A stretch of 64,000 nt of DNA. Origin: Acanthacorydalis orientalis. Lineage: Eukaryota > Arthropoda > Insecta > Megaloptera > Corydalidae. Position 1 is the first letter of the stretch, and every line of letters starts with the position of its first letter. Location: positions 18,714,201-18,778,200 of the forward strand of contig CM068314.1 in NCBI GenBank assembly GCA_034766995.1, in the 5' to 3' direction. The position numbers and the translations under genes were made by a program. The notes under the pieces were generated by a model. The model was not told where the DNA came from and ran no database searches. It saw nothing but the letters and a program-made list of their open reading frames with translations. Shown here piece after piece: positions 37,256-50,798 of the stretch.

Positions 37256-38226
37256 TCTCTAAAGTGTGAAAAAGAGACACAGAGTAGATGTATAGAAAGA
37301 ATAAAAATATTCAATTATATAGTAACACCAAAAATGTAAATCATTGATAAGTTATTCGTTAAATAACATAATTCAAGAACCAATTAACGAACATTATAAT
37401 AAATATTATATTAAATTTTAAAAACAAACTTAATTGTTACTAAATAAAAATATTTGTATAACCAATATAAATCAGATCACATCATTTACAAATGGATATT
37501 AAAATATACAAAGTAAATTAATAAATTTAAAAAAAAAACACTATATTTACTTAGAAAAAATAAAAATGTAACTTGAAAGAGAATAAAGTAAGCAAAACGA
37601 ATTATTTAAGATTACTGACGAGATGAAATAGATATTCCCAACTGGCAAAGAAGAGAGATTCGTTAATTAATCTGAGATTATTATCATTATTAATCTCTCC
37701 GAGTATAATATTATTCCATAAATTAATGATACGTAATTTGTTATGTCCAATTACCAAATTAGTTTTTTTCTAGTAACAGCATTTATTAATCTAAAATTAA
37801 TTAAAGATTTCTCGCCGATAATTTTTTATTAATTTTCAACAAATATTTCCAATTATTAAATAAATCAACTAGTAACGAATAAAACTTAAACCACACTTAA
37901 ATTGGTAACACTAAAACATTTATTGAAGACTAAGAAAAATGTTAATATATAGTAAAAAAATATAGAAACATGTATACTTTCATCTTAATAATGATTATTT
38001 AAAAAAATGATAATAATTCAACTACGATACTAATAAAAATCAAATGTATAAATAAGTATTAAGTTTTTTTCAATTACAAAATAAATCTCCTATACTATAT
38101 TTTTCATATTAATATAAAGAATTTATACGCCTCAGGAAAAGTCTAAATATATTTTTCTTTGAAATTTAATCTGTTTTTCTCTTCTGACGTTATTGTTATT
38201 TATTTTATATGACCATATATTTATTG

Positions 38227-38230
<4 letters not shown>

Positions 38231-38282
<52 letters not shown>
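38231..38282. repeat. (TA)n microsatellite
   Basis: 52 bp of pure TA, then TTTATTTATATTTACGTATGTGTGTG. Confidence 0.95.
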
Positions 38283-38286
<4 letters not shown>

Positions 38287-39118
38287 TTATATTTACGTAT
38301 GTGTGTGTGTCTATAATACAATAAATGACATGAAATATTATTTATATTTAAACAAATATGGTTTAAATTCAAATTTTAAAGAATTACTCGCATATTAAAG
38401 AATTATGAATGTTAAGATATTATTTTTATAAAAAATTCAAACAGATTTTATCAAAAGCCCTCTATTTTAAGAAAATTAAATGTATAAGACAATGTGTAAT
38501 ACAAGAATTGTTAATAAATATACACAACGTAATGAATAATAATTTCAACACGCGTATTTAATAAATTCATGTAAATTGATATATACAAAAATCACATACA
38601 TCAACAGCCAAATTTATATATATATATATACATATTCATATTAAATGAATGTCTTACGTGTTATATTTATCTGTACAATTCTCATTTATTTATTGAATTC
38701 ATCACTGTAATAAACATAAGATAAATTGGAAGCATAGACTATACTAACAAACAGGTTGTCTACAGTTTTATACTTTTGCCAACATCTGTTCATCTTTTGA
38801 AGACATCCTGTTCTAATTATTTATTTCAGATTATAAAACATAGATTTCTTTTTAAATATACATATGAATCAAAGAAGAGCAAAAGCTTGACGATACGACA
38901 CAAAAAGTAATTTAAAACAATAATATTTTACTTGAAACATCGATGTTACTGTCAGTAATGGAGATAATTTTATCAACCTAACACACATTTAATAATTACA
39001 CAATAAACATATTGAACAATGTATTTTTTTGAAAATTATTAATATGATAAAAATACTACATATATTACTCTAATTTCTCTACTTCATTGGCTTTTATGTT
39101 ATCATGTAATACATGTAC

Positions 39119-39123
<5 letters not shown>

Positions 39124-39173
<50 letters not shown>

Positions 39174-39174
39174 T

Positions 39175-39206
<32 letters not shown>
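39124..39206. repeat. Two (TA)n arrays with a short spacer
   Basis: TA 39124-39168 and 39177-39206 separated by GTATATTTG. Confidence 0.95.
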
Positions 39207-39207
<1 letters not shown>

Positions 39208-39823
39208 CATATGTACTCATTTATTGAAATCAACCGTGCATGCCAACCACATAAAAATACACATGTAATAAATGGAATTTCAACAAAAAATTAAATTAGA
39301 AAACCATTTCAACTGTTTAGTTCTTTAGCCAAATCCAAAATAATTGTTGATTTACGTAACGTAATATCTTTGTGTGTATAATAGAAAAAAAATATGAATA
39401 TTTTATATTTCCAAACGATTATTAAAAGATGATAACGTTAACATTATACATAATACACGATTAGAGGTAACTTATTACTTGAAGTACTGAAGGCCAATAA
39501 AACTTACATATTTATATATTTGCTTTGTAACATTCAATGCTAGTATAAAATAAATACACATTAACGCATAAAAGTTCGAACAGATTTGAAATTTTAAAGC
39601 TATTGTCTGAATGAAAGGTTAATTTTGATAAGGAATTAATTTAAATCCTAATTAAGAATATATTTTCATTAAAAATAGCACACTGAATCCACCAATCCTT
39701 GTTTTATAAATAAACACATTCGTGGCTTTAATCAGTTTTTTAAAACATCGTTCAATTTATATTTCAGAACGAATGGTATTTTTTTAATAACCAATATAGT
39801 GTTTGAAAAGAATAATGATTGTG

Positions 39824-39828
<5 letters not shown>

Positions 39829-39900
<72 letters not shown>
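39829..39900. repeat. (TA)n microsatellite, once interrupted
   Basis: 72 bp of TA broken by TTAC. Confidence 0.95.
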
Positions 39901-39905
<5 letters not shown>

Positions 39906-40975
39906 TTGTTAAAAATAAAATATAATAGAATGTACATGTATAAATAAGTAAATGTTTGTTTCAGAATAGTTCCAGGACTTTTTAGTATAATTTATCATTT
40001 ATTAAAAATAATTGTTCAATGAAAATAAATTTAGTAAAATATATTTCATATAATATAAACACAAAATTTTCATATCAAAATACAGTTTCTTTTTAGAGAA
40101 CGGCACTTTTTCTAATATAAATATAGCAACAATTTAAGTATTAATTTCCATTCGCAAATAAATGTGTCACTCATACAAATTATTTTTTTTATCAAAAATG
40201 TTCGTTAATGAATTATTTATTATTTTATTTTTGTGGCATTTTGATGGCAATGAAATCATTTTCATAGGTTTGTTGCACTTTTTCACTCTATGAATGATGG
40301 GAGTACTATCAAAATTCACATCTATAACAATCCAAGTGATTAGTAATAAATTATTGAACATTTTTGATCAGAGAAAAGTTTTCAGGTCTATGGAGAACCG
40401 AGAAATTTATTTATGAAAATTAATTTTATTATAATACTAAATCTAAGTGAATGGTGTAAAGAAAATTAATTTTATATTTTTGTTATATATTCTGTAATAA
40501 AATTTAACACTATTAGCATTGTTCTAAATTTCCAGTCTTCACTGTTATTCACTAAACGCATATAACATAGTATTAACATTAACTATATTATCTACTTCCC
40601 GGTTTAATTTTTTTTTATTAATAAGGAATAAAAAAAATCATTAATTATACTTTCAATATAAACATTTAAAGAAATTTTATATTTTTTAGTAAATGTTAAA
40701 GATATATACATATATGAATAAGTGTATGTAGAACGAGTTATAGTTCAACGAAAATAAAATAATACAAAAATTCATATTACAATTTTTGTAAAAAAATCTA
40801 AAGTCAAGACAAAAAATTCAAATATTATCTTTTTATGGAAATGTTCCTACTTTTTCAAAGAACATAACTCTTACGTTCAGAGAGGTTCAGCTGTATATAA
40901 AATTTCTGCTTCTTGAATAAGGGGGAAAAACTTAAACACCTTATATATCAATGTATTGTACATTAGACTTTACAT

Positions 40976-41012
40976 TCTCGTGAGGTTACAGCTCGGTAAC
41001 CCTCCTGAGAGA
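40976..41012. promoter_or_regulatory. Imperfect hairpin
   Basis: TCTCGTGAGGTTAC and GTAACCCTCCTGAGAGA pair with small bulges around the loop AGCTCG. It is a slightly GC-richer spot inside AT-rich DNA. Function unknown. Confidence 0.35.
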
Positions 41013-41049
41013 AACCCAATGTAGAAGTGAAAATATAAGCATACACACA

Positions 41050-41051
<2 letters not shown>

Positions 41052-41095
<44 letters not shown>
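41052..41095. repeat. (TA)n microsatellite
   Basis: 44 bp of pure TA. Confidence 0.95.
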
Positions 41096-41099
<4 letters not shown>

Positions 41100-41787
41100 C
41101 ACATATCTAACTTATTAATCATTTAAAATATTAATAAAAAAAGAAGATATACTGTTTACATCTGTAGTATATATTTCAAGGTACTTCTATTCAATACCTT
41201 CCATATTATACTCATTACATCAAATCCCTAAACTAATTTATTTTCATATTTAATATAAACTTATTTTATTCTCAATTTTATTATAACAGTTTTCTCGTTA
41301 ATATATATAAACTCATTTTAAAGATTTAACTGAAATTAAGAATTTTTAAAATTATTCGTAGAATAGACAATTCAGTACATATAATTTTAAATCATTTCTA
41401 TTCAAAAAATCAGATTATAATAGAAGACGAAACGAATTAAATAAAAAATATATAAAATCATAAAATGCTTCCAAATGTATTGAATAAAACTCAATTTTTT
41501 TTATTGATAAAATATCACTATAGTAGTTGGCCATATAATTAAATTTATGTATTTAATCTCATTTTGTCCCATCATTCAATTAAAGTTATACGAAAATACA
41601 CTCATAACTAAATATAAAGTTCTATTAGAAGATTGAAAACATTAATTATAAATAAAAATAATATAAAGTATATGGCCATATATTTTTTTCATTTGTACAA
41701 AATAAACGCGGTCATAAATATAACTATATATTTATGAATATACTTATTAACATTTCTTTCATTTTATATCAAATATAAGTCGTTTTC

Positions 41788-41789
<2 letters not shown>

Positions 41790-41837
<48 letters not shown>
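41790..41837. repeat. (TA)n microsatellite
   Basis: 48 bp of pure TA. Confidence 0.95.
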
Positions 41838-41839
<2 letters not shown>

Positions 41840-43659
41840 TTTATATGCAGATACACAAAACCGAATTAAATTTAAATGAGAAAATATATATTGTACTTAT
41901 CTTTGGTCGTAAAATGAACCAAATTAAGTTTTTTCTTTTCTGTAAAAAGCATAAATAAGATATTTATAAACGAAAAAGTAGACAACGTTTTGTAGTGATT
42001 TAGTGTAGATGTCGCAATTTATCAGTACTTTTTAGAATTAGAACACATAAAATATATCTTCTGTTTTTACACCCACGTCATATAACAGTTTTCATTTAAG
42101 TAATATATACTACCACTATTTTAAATTACAAACAATTTCTTTTTCTAACAAATTTATTTTATAAATTGAACAAAGATATGAATACTTTACCTAAATTATT
42201 TTTTGAAATATATTCCTTTATTATTTTTGAAATACTAATAGTCCTAATTACTTTTTTTAATAGTATAATACAAGTGTTAGAAAAAGTTAATTATTTTTTC
42301 AATAATAGCTTTTGCTGCTTCAGATGTATTCACTATCATAAATACATTTTTCATTCTCTAATAAATTGCAAAAAATTCTAATTAATAATTTTAAATAATC
42401 GATTATTGACTGTTTTTAATGTTCAAGACGGATGTTGATGGTAATGTCATCGTCCTTAAGGCACAAAAGTACAGAAAAATCTATACTAAAAATAATAAAT
42501 AAAAACTAAGGAATTCGCAGTTTTATTAAATTAATACAACAATTAAAAAGTACGTTGATAATAAAGACATGTAATGAGCAGAATTAAAAAAAATATAAAT
42601 TCTAATTTGCATTGAAAGTAATCTATTTTTTCTAGCCAATGAATAGTTGTTAGTAAAGTAATTCAAGTCAGTGAAGACTTTAAATTAAAAGCTGGTAGTC
42701 TGAGATGAATCTCCAAGAACAGACAAAAGAAGTTTATCAAGAAAAATTGAAGAACAGAAACAACAATTAAACTTTGTGAAAAAAAATTTGGAAACAATCA
42801 AATATTTGACATTAAAAAACAATTATTTCTAATTATCACCAATAAATATTACAATAAACAATTATTAAAAGTTAAAAAAACATACATTTGAAATATTATT
42901 AATATTTAAAACGTAGGAGCACAGTTGATAGAAAAATTCGGTTAATATTGAAACTATTTCAACAATAATAAAAAATACATGGAATGTTAATTTCTTATAC
43001 GTGCTAGCATAATAAATGAAAAACACCTTATTTGAGGTTTTTTCTCTTATTAGTTAATGTTATTGTCAGCACATATATCAATTACTTTCATTTAAAAAAA
43101 ATTAACAATAATTAAAATTTAAATAAAATATATAGAAATTCTAATATATTAAAATCAACATGATGATGATGATATAAAAATAAAGAACATTAAAAATTGT
43201 TTCTTCGTGTGAAAAATAAAACATTTATTATATTTTACAATAATACTAAGTTCAAAAATAAGCACATAAATTATGATTTTAAAAATAGAATATAGTGAAA
43301 CTCAAAATAAAATAAATCAAGATGTACAAGGAAACTTATTCAATTTGCAAAATAAAAAGCACAAACGTTTTATATAGATATGCAAACATTTAGTACTTCA
43401 AACATTCCGCACAGATATTTGCATTTTCATTAATTATTATTGTTAGATTATACCCCTATTAATAATAAAAAGTCTATAAGTCAATTACGATAACTAAATT
43501 TAACAATTTTCTTATGTAAAAATAATTTGTGATCGTAAATATAAAAAAAAATTAGCTTGAAAAATAACATCAAGCAATTTTTACTGACATTTTTATCAAA
43601 TTACAGAGGCAATTTCTGTTTTTTCAATTTATTATACATGAAATATACAAACGTTGTCT

Positions 43660-43870
43660 TCATCTTTCAATCAGTAAAAAGCACGTCTGTATGCAAACGC
43701 ACTGAAATTCCGTTTCTTCAAACTATGAAACAACTTCCATGAAAATCACGAAATTATTCCACCCTATATGCATCTTATCGAACCGTACAATGATTGCGAA
43801 ATTTGATAACCGCAAGCCACGAAACCAGAACTCAGAATTGAAGAACAAATCGACTATATGTTAAATGAAT
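43660..43870. other. Weak mixed-composition island
   Basis: About 200 bp with several CpGs (AAGCACGTCTGTATGCAAACGC, TTATCGAACCGTAC). A plus-strand frame (43557-43742) enters it without recognisable domains. Possible regulatory element. Confidence 0.2.
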
Positions 43871-44479
43871 AAACAATGTTCTCTCTCATATTAAATTTGC
43901 AAACTTTATGAATTAGGTAATATCAAATAATAACCTGGTTTGTAACTAACAAAAATTTATAAATTCTGTATAATTTTCCTATATATTACTGTTCCTTTAT
44001 AAAAATGATGACAGCGTATACAAATAATGATACCTAGTATCAGAAAGTGTTTTTTTTTATAATAAATATTGTAAGACTGTAAACAATACTTTTATTTTTA
44101 CATAAATAAATAACTTTCAATATATAGCGATAAACTGAAAATATTGAAAGTAAGCTGACAAATAACAACATAAATATGTTTATCAATGCAGCAATCAAAT
44201 CTGTTAATACTTACAAAAATTAGTCTCAAACAAAACAAAATTTTCTATAAAACTGAAAAAGTTAATTCCCATCGAACATAATTCATAAAAATGCGACTTT
44301 ACTGCAATATTATTGAAGCTTATAAAAAAATAGTTGACGGAAGGTATTTTTTATAGCTTCCTAGCTTCTTTTTAAAATTAATGCTGTATATTTCATTATT
44401 AAAATAATACCACCCTTACTATGAAAGCATATCGCTAAGTAAATAGAAAACAAATGGTACTACGACTAATATTGAACGT
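43871..44479. other. AT-rich stretch, no gene seen
   Basis: No features recognised between the weak island and the large GC island. Confidence 0.55.
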
Positions 44480-45290
44480 GAACTAATTTAATTGATTCTG
44501 AATAAATCAATTTCAGGACATATTTATGATACCAACATTTTTGAAGTCAACGTAAATCCGCTATTACAAAACATCTCTAAATGCGTTTCGACCACCACAT
44601 ACAAACACACAACGTTTCCCGTTATAATCGCCTACAACAATAACGTCAGATCAAATAACAGCGATGCCGAGCACACTTAACCAGCATTCAAGCCGGAGGC
44701 GATGGCGGGCGTGGGCCTGCTACGAGCCAGCCAGCAGAGCACAGGCATGGCATACACACACACATATATATACATATATACACCAACTTAAACAGACACA
44801 TTCACAGACGCACACACACACATACGCACCCACAGCTACGCCTCACAATCACATACAAACACACACATAAAATGTGTATGTAACAGCAGCATGCGTTAGA
44901 CGGCAAAGGACGGTGGCGCATTCGACGTGCGTGCAACAGAGCGACGATCGCGCGCGTGTGGGTGGTTGGATAAAGAAAACCACCACCGCACACTCTCGCG
45001 GTGGTCGCACCGTCGTCGTGGCCGTCGCCGCCGTCTCTACCACCGCTGCTACCAGCGCCGTCGCCGCAGCTGTCGCTTCATAGACCGCCTCGCGGCGGAC
45101 ACGGATCTATACGACGGCGGACGCACTCGCGTCAGAATGGTATAAAATACGAAATCAGACCTCTGCGTTGAAAATACGACATGTTTCGTGTTGCGTTGTC
45201 GAGATGCATAAACGTCGAATCGACGCGTAACGATCACGAATAGCATAACGGATTTTGTTCTCAATAGTTTTCATGAATAAATATAAAATT
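44480..45290. promoter_or_regulatory. Major GC/CpG-rich island, candidate promoter/5' exon
   Basis: The strongest composition shift in the window. It runs from mixed DNA (44480-44690) to CA-rich simple sequence (44750-44870), then a very CpG-dense core (44880-45125) rich in GTCGTCGCCGCC-type codons. TATAAAA lies at 45141-45147 on the plus strand, just downstream of the core. A perfect hairpin ACCACCGC/GCGGTGGT occurs at 44982-45005. Frames are open on both strands across the core (plus 44874-45083 and 44927-45145, minus 45043-44849 and 45264-45049), as expected for GC-rich DNA with few stops, and none matches a family I know. It may be the promoter and untranslated leader of a gene extending beyond AT-rich introns. 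Transcription direction is undecided, with the TATA-like site favouring plus. Confidence 0.45.
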
Positions 45291-45414
45291 ATATAAAACA
45301 CTAGCATTTCTTTAAAAATAAAAATTACATTCAATTCGAGCAGCAGGTTTTATGATATTGTGTATAAGCATATATTGTGTATATTCAGAATCGTAAATAG
45401 CACTTTTCAATAGT

Positions 45415-46616
45415 TCAGCTTGGTGCAAAAATAATTGCGATTTTTATCATTTTAAGTTTGAGGCCGATTTTTCTAATTACAGTTATCTTTTGTTAGTTAC
45501 ATGATACATACTTATATCTATTGTTTTCATTATTTAGTACTATTGGATGTAACCTCTTAAATAAGTCATGGAAAAAAAGAAAATTCACGCGATTTTGCTG
45601 TATTAGTTACAATTGGGACGTAAAGCAATAGAAACTGCTCGAAATATCATATTTGTTTTTGTCAAAGAGTCAATTGGTGAACGTACAGCTCAACACTGGT
45701 TCCAAACATTTCGTAATGAAATCGAAAGCCTTGATGATAAGAAGGTCGTAAACGCCCTTCAGCTGTAGACAATAACGATTTAAGAATCAATATCAAGCGG
45801 ACTCACATAAAACATCTCGAGAAGTGGCAGAAGAATTCAATGTTGATCATTCAACAGTTGTTCGACATTTGAGCCTAAATGGAAAAACAAAAAAGATGGA
45901 TAAATGGGTTCTGCATGAACTAAACGAACATCAAGCAATTCAGTGATACGAAGTCTTCTCTGCGCTTCTATTGTGTAACAAAAATGATCCCTTTGTTGAT
46001 TGAATTGTGACGTGATGAAAAGTGGATTCTCTACAACAATCGGAAACGTTCATCGTAGTGGCTAGACCAAGAAGAAACACCAAAACAGTGTTCTGAACCA
46101 AAGATTCATAAAAAAAAGATTACAGTTACTATTTGGTGGTCGAAAAGGGACATTATTGACTAAAAACTTCTTAAAACTTGATAAAACTATAACAGCAGAA
46201 AAATATTGTCAGCAAATTGAAAAAATGTATGAGAAATTGCATCGTTTACGGCCACCATTAGTCAATCGAAAAGGATCAATTCTTCTTCATGACAATTTCC
46301 TATCACACCTCTCACAAATAACTTTAAAAAAATTAAATAAACGGGGTTATGAAACGCTACCTCACCCACCATATTCTCTGGACCTGTCTCAGACAGATTA
46401 TCATTTGTTTTAAAACATTTGAGTAATATCCTACGAGAAAAGGTTTTCAAAGATCAAGCATCAGCTTAGAGCCCTTTTGATGAATTAGTTAATTTCAGGA
46501 TTCCATAATCTTGTAAAAATAAACACACTTGTTTCCCATTGGAAGAAATTTATGCAATCCAGTGTTATATGCGTCTTTATACTCGTTAAAACCGCAATAT
46601 TTTTGTACCAACCTAA
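45415..46616 (+). mobile_element. Cecropia-type mariner element, near full length, decayed
   Basis: Seen: the left end TCAGCTTGGTGCAAAAATAA and the right end, on the minus strand, TTAGGTTGGTACAAAAATAT, followed in both by TTGCG. These closely resemble the terminal repeat of human Hsmar1/MADE1 (TTAGGTTGGTGCAAAAGTAA...). The right flank is TA (46617-46618). The left flanking dinucleotide is GT, so the duplication is mutated there. The length is 1202 bp, close to an intact element. Known: these ends define the cecropia subfamily of mariner, which occurs in insects and other animals. It lies about 125 bp beyond the 44.5-45.3 kb GC island, and its right end abuts a TA run (46616-46631). Confidence 0.92.
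45568..46560 (+). pseudogene. Cecropia-type mariner transposase pseudogene
   Basis: The start ATG is at 45568 (MEKKKIHAIL). Across several frames the whole protein can be followed: the N-terminal helix-turn-helix with GERTAQHWFQTFRN, the second DNA-binding half with REVAEEFNVDHSTVVRHL, the linker KWVLHELNEHQ, and the catalytic core. Catalytic Asp codons are at 46014-46016 (DEKWILYNN), 46291-46293 (ILLHDN) and 46396-46398 (QTDYHLF). The last two are 105 nt apart, giving DD34D spacing. All three survive. The gene is inactivated by multiple stops (for example in the first 20 codons and after VTIWW) and frameshifts. The longest intact piece is 85 codons (46156-46413). The C-terminal third after 46413 is heavily degraded. 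Confidence 0.92.
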
Positions 46617-46631
46617 TATATATATATATAT

Positions 46632-47697
46632 TCGATATGTAATTCAGAAGTGTATATCTTCATCATCCACTGTTCCTTTTCTATAACCATGTTATATTTA
46701 ATTAACGACAGTGATAGTTTCAAAATTTACTAATTATCTAAAATTACAAAAATATCTCATTATTTATGGAAACTGGAAATACTTGAATTGAAATTAACAG
46801 ATAAAGTTAGTTCTTTGTCTCAAATTTTATTGATTGACTTGGTATGCATTTATTCTTTAATGTCAGCTCAAGAAAAAGAAACTTTCTAAACCAAAAATAG
46901 TCCATGTCAATCTAAAACCACATTATTATCAAATACAATATAAATCTGAATCACTGTATATTTTGCAGTCTATTTTTATTTTTTAATTAATATTATTAAA
47001 GTATATTGAACCAAATATACACGTGTATACCATATTCTTAATAAAATTTTGTTGGATTCTTTCAAATAGATTTAATTTGTATAATGATATTTCTAAGAAC
47101 TAATTTTATAACATTATCTACCTAAAAAAGTATACTTATTTTTAATTTTAGTCATAAAAAATTAATAATTAGCAAAAGAGTAAATAACTTTTAAGTTAAA
47201 ATATTATACTATGTAAAATATATACAAACTATTTTCAAATACATTACCATCAAATTAAAAAGACGTATTATTTTAGATAAAAAATACATGTTAAACGAAT
47301 AAACATACATAAGCATTTCTTAACACATTTTTCATAAATATTAAATTTACCTTACAGTTTACATATTAAGTTCACCACCGTACCATACGTATTAAACGTG
47401 AATACTGAAAATGTTAAATGTTAATATTGACTGTAAAGAGTATTTCGCAAGTAAGGTGTTAACTTGTGGCAGTTTGTATGATAATATACATACTCTCTGT
47501 GGAAGGCAAACAAATAGAATATTGACTTTATAATGACCCCACAAGCAAACGAATCGACCACTCGATGTTCAACTGAACTCTTCATCGACAAGTAAATAAT
47601 CAAATCACTTATCTAAAGATATGTAACTCGTATATTGTTATATAGAACTTGTTATTTTCACGTATATATGTGAATATATATGCATATATACACACAT

Positions 47698-47767
<70 letters not shown>

Positions 47768-48059
47768 CTAGTGCTAACATTTATTTACAGACTACATGCA
47801 TTTTAAAAATTAAAATAGTAATCAACATTGTTGAATAATTGTAGTAAAATCATTTATTTAATTATATTATAAATAATTTAATCATATTATCAATAAAAAA
47901 AATTATCAAATACAAATTTAATACTAATTATCTAACCTAACAATTCTTTATCTATTGAAATAACTTAATAGAATTTGAACTGATATAAAAAAGATAAACT
48001 CAAATGCATTATTACAAAACATCTGTTGAAATATCAAAAACATGTTTTAATTTATACTC
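46632..48059. other. AT-rich stretch, no gene seen
   Basis: One compound microsatellite (listed). A slightly GC-richer patch at 47430-47600 carries no recognisable feature. Confidence 0.55.
47690..47766. repeat. (AC)n-(TA)n compound microsatellite
   Basis: AC 47690-47716 running into 51 bp of TA. Confidence 0.95.
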
Positions 48060-48330
48060 AAGAAAAAAATGAAATGCACGCACATGTGTTATCGCCTGCA
48101 GGTCAAGCATGTGCTATACATATAGAAGAAAATCCTACAGGTTAAAATCACAACTCACGAACAAGCTTGAAGCGATTCGTGTAAGATATTCTTCAAGATT
48201 TGATACCAGTTAGAGGTTCAAATAGCTTTAATTTTGTGTCAGACTCGAGATCGTAAAAAATGAGCGGTCCATTTCGGTTTTAGATTTACGATTCGTTGAG
48301 GTTTATGCTTTTGTTGTAAACCAAACTGGA
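48060..48330. other. Mixed-composition island, possible regulatory element
   Basis: About 270 bp including ATCGCCTGCAGGTCAAGCATG and CTCGAGATCG. There is no significant open frame. Confidence 0.25.
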
Positions 48331-48451
48331 GAATAGAATCCAATTTTAATTATGTCACTTTTCATTAAATTTTTGTTATTTGTAGCATTCGACTCTAAAT
48401 CAAATTTTATTACATTATATGAATGTTGCAGCAAATAAAAAATTCGTTTCA

Positions 48452-48495
<44 letters not shown>

Positions 48496-49319
48496 GTTAT
48501 CTGTAGTAAACATAAATCTCAAATCTCCAATAGATCTCATTGATTTGATCATTATAGTAGAAATATTACTACAGACAAATTAGGTCACATAATGCAATAA
48601 TAATACATCTTCATTTAAAACTATATTTGAAGTTTGGTTCACAAATAGTTATATTTCTAATATTTATTTCTGCATTATTAAATAATATAATTAAAATAAA
48701 AAAATCTTTAACTATATATATATATATATATATATGTATATGTATGAATTAGTAATTAGTTTGTTTCTCAAATATTTGTTTTTTTAATGTAGTGTAAAAT
48801 ATAAAAATGTAAATTTGAGCACACCTAAATAAGTATACAAAATCTAAATCGTAATAAATGATAAATTAGTAGTTGGTACTAATACAGATAGTTATTTTCA
48901 TTAAAGAAAATATCAAAATACTTTATCACATATAAAAATATGTATATAATTATAGCAATCAAAATGTAACAAAATTTTAAAAAGATCATTTTAAAATATT
49001 GTATACTGATGACTTTAACATTTTTTATATGTAGAAAAATGTTTATTTTCAGTATTCACCTTTATTTACTTTGAAATGTCACTGTTTATTTGTAGAAAAC
49101 CAACATTCAAATAAGCGTAACCTTCTATATGAATATAATTTTTTTAATATTTGTTTTTCGTTTATTTCGGCAAATACTGCGGAATATTAAAAATATAATA
49201 TTATTTTACGATAAAAATTATTTATTTACAAGCTTTTCTTTTTAGATATCTCTTTTTGAGTTTTATAAATGTAATTTTCGCAAATATAAATTTTCTATTG
49301 ATTTTTAATAGAAAGGCGT
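48331..49319. other. AT-rich stretch, no gene seen
   Basis: One listed array and a short TA run at 48713-48735. Confidence 0.55.
48454..48491. repeat. (TA)n microsatellite
   Basis: 38 bp of pure TA. Confidence 0.95.
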
Positions 49320-49640
49320 AACTTTTGTGTAAAAGCCACACGTCTATCTACGTTGTGCAAAACAAATACCTTCGTCATCAAATAAACGCGCGCCTATGTA
49401 ACAACTAACCCAAGTTCACTACAATACACAACAAATTCACAAAGTTTCGTGTAACGCTTGGATACCTTGCGTGCAGGTCTTGTGAGATCGTTCAACATCG
49501 CAAACTTCAAAGGCACCACGGGACAACCGCGGCGATAATATGAAATCTTTACCTTGAATAGTCGACCGATTTAAAACGGTCCTTCAACAGATGACAATTT
49601 ATTTTGCTAGCGAAAGTATGCTCACTCACATAAACATCTT
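49320..49640. other. GC/CpG-containing island, possible regulatory element
   Basis: About 320 bp of mixed composition with CpG clusters (AAACGCGCGCC near 49384, ACAACCGCGGCGATAA near 49522) and no useful open frame. Borders with AT-rich DNA are sharp. Confidence 0.35.
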
Positions 49641-49901
49641 ACGTTTTCAATTGAATTTAATCATGATGAAAATATGTTTGGAAAAGTCAATTCTTTTGTA
49701 AGACCAACAGAATGCCAATCTAAAAGTGATTTGTCACTACCAAAAGAGTTTTTTTTGTCAATGATTAAATATGTGAGCTTTACTATAAGTATCATATTTT
49801 AAACTCTTAAAATAATCTCTTATTAAATAAAAATCGCAAATATTCAATAAAAAATTAATAAAACCCTAAAGAAGCTGTAAGAATATATGCTGTATTCAAT
49901 T

Positions 49902-49903
<2 letters not shown>

Positions 49904-49983
<80 letters not shown>
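49904..49983. repeat. (TA)n microsatellite
   Basis: 80 bp of TA with one G near its end. Confidence 0.95.
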
Positions 49984-50725
49984 TTAATGTGAAAATAACA
50001 TTTCATTTTAGTATACAAACATTTACATATTCTTCTGAAACAAAAGAAAAAATACCATTTTAGTCTTTATAAAAATATAAACATTTTTTACATTGAATGA
50101 ATGACACTAAATTTAATCAGTTTTATTACACACCTAAGAACGCAAAAATAGATTTTATTATTAACAAAAATATTATGTAATGAACGGTAAATTAAGAATA
50201 TATTAAATCAATATAATATATTTTTGAATATTATAGCCCTGACAAAATTAATCTTCTGAAACTCGATTATAAATAATTATATATCTAAATAAACTCATAA
50301 ACATCCAAATTATTTATAATCGACTACTAGACTACTTATATTTATATTCCAGGTAATTTACCATCACAAAATACAACTAGTAACGAATACAAACAATAAA
50401 ATGTACTTTTTGTTATAGAAATAAACAACTTTTGATTATTTAAGTTAATAAAAAAAAAACATTTTTACATAACTGATTATTATTTTTATTATATCATTAT
50501 TTAAATAATTATACTATTACAATTGATTAAATTACGCCATTTTTTTAAATGAGGATATATAAAATAATAAGTTTGTGTAAATTGAAAATTAATTGTAAAC
50601 AAAAATTTATCAAAATTTTACTGGAATTTGTAATTTAACTATACATGTGAATAGTTCAGTTTTACTAGAATCGTTAAAATGAAAGTATATGAAAATAAAG
50701 TTTAAATTCCCGAATAATATTTTAT

Positions 50726-50729
<4 letters not shown>

Positions 50730-50786
<57 letters not shown>

Positions 50787-50798
50787 ATGTGTGTGTAT
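50730..50798. repeat. (TA)n-(TG)n compound microsatellite
   Basis: TA 50730-50768 then TG with one TATG interruption. Confidence 0.95.

Larger units (their letters stand above)
35461..43659. other. Long AT-rich stretch, no gene seen
   Basis: 8 kb with TA arrays (listed), an 18-bp TA run at 38614-38631 and a hairpin at 40976-41012 (listed). The minus-strand frame 40361-40167 and the plus-strand frame 42166-42381 show no domain. A 27-codon frame at about 42419-42502 sits in a slightly GC-richer patch. Nothing there supports a gene. Confidence 0.55.

Noticed and set aside
42419..42502. 27-codon frame beginning MFKTDVDGNVIVLKAQ
   Set aside because: Looks protein-like in composition but is too short, isolated and without splice signals or recognisable family.
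44849..45264. Overlapping frames on both strands in the CpG-dense core
   Set aside because: GC-rich DNA has few stop codons, so open frames on both strands are expected. None resembles a known family.
46262..46450. 62-codon minus-strand frame
   Set aside because: Antisense shadow of the 45.4 kb mariner gene.
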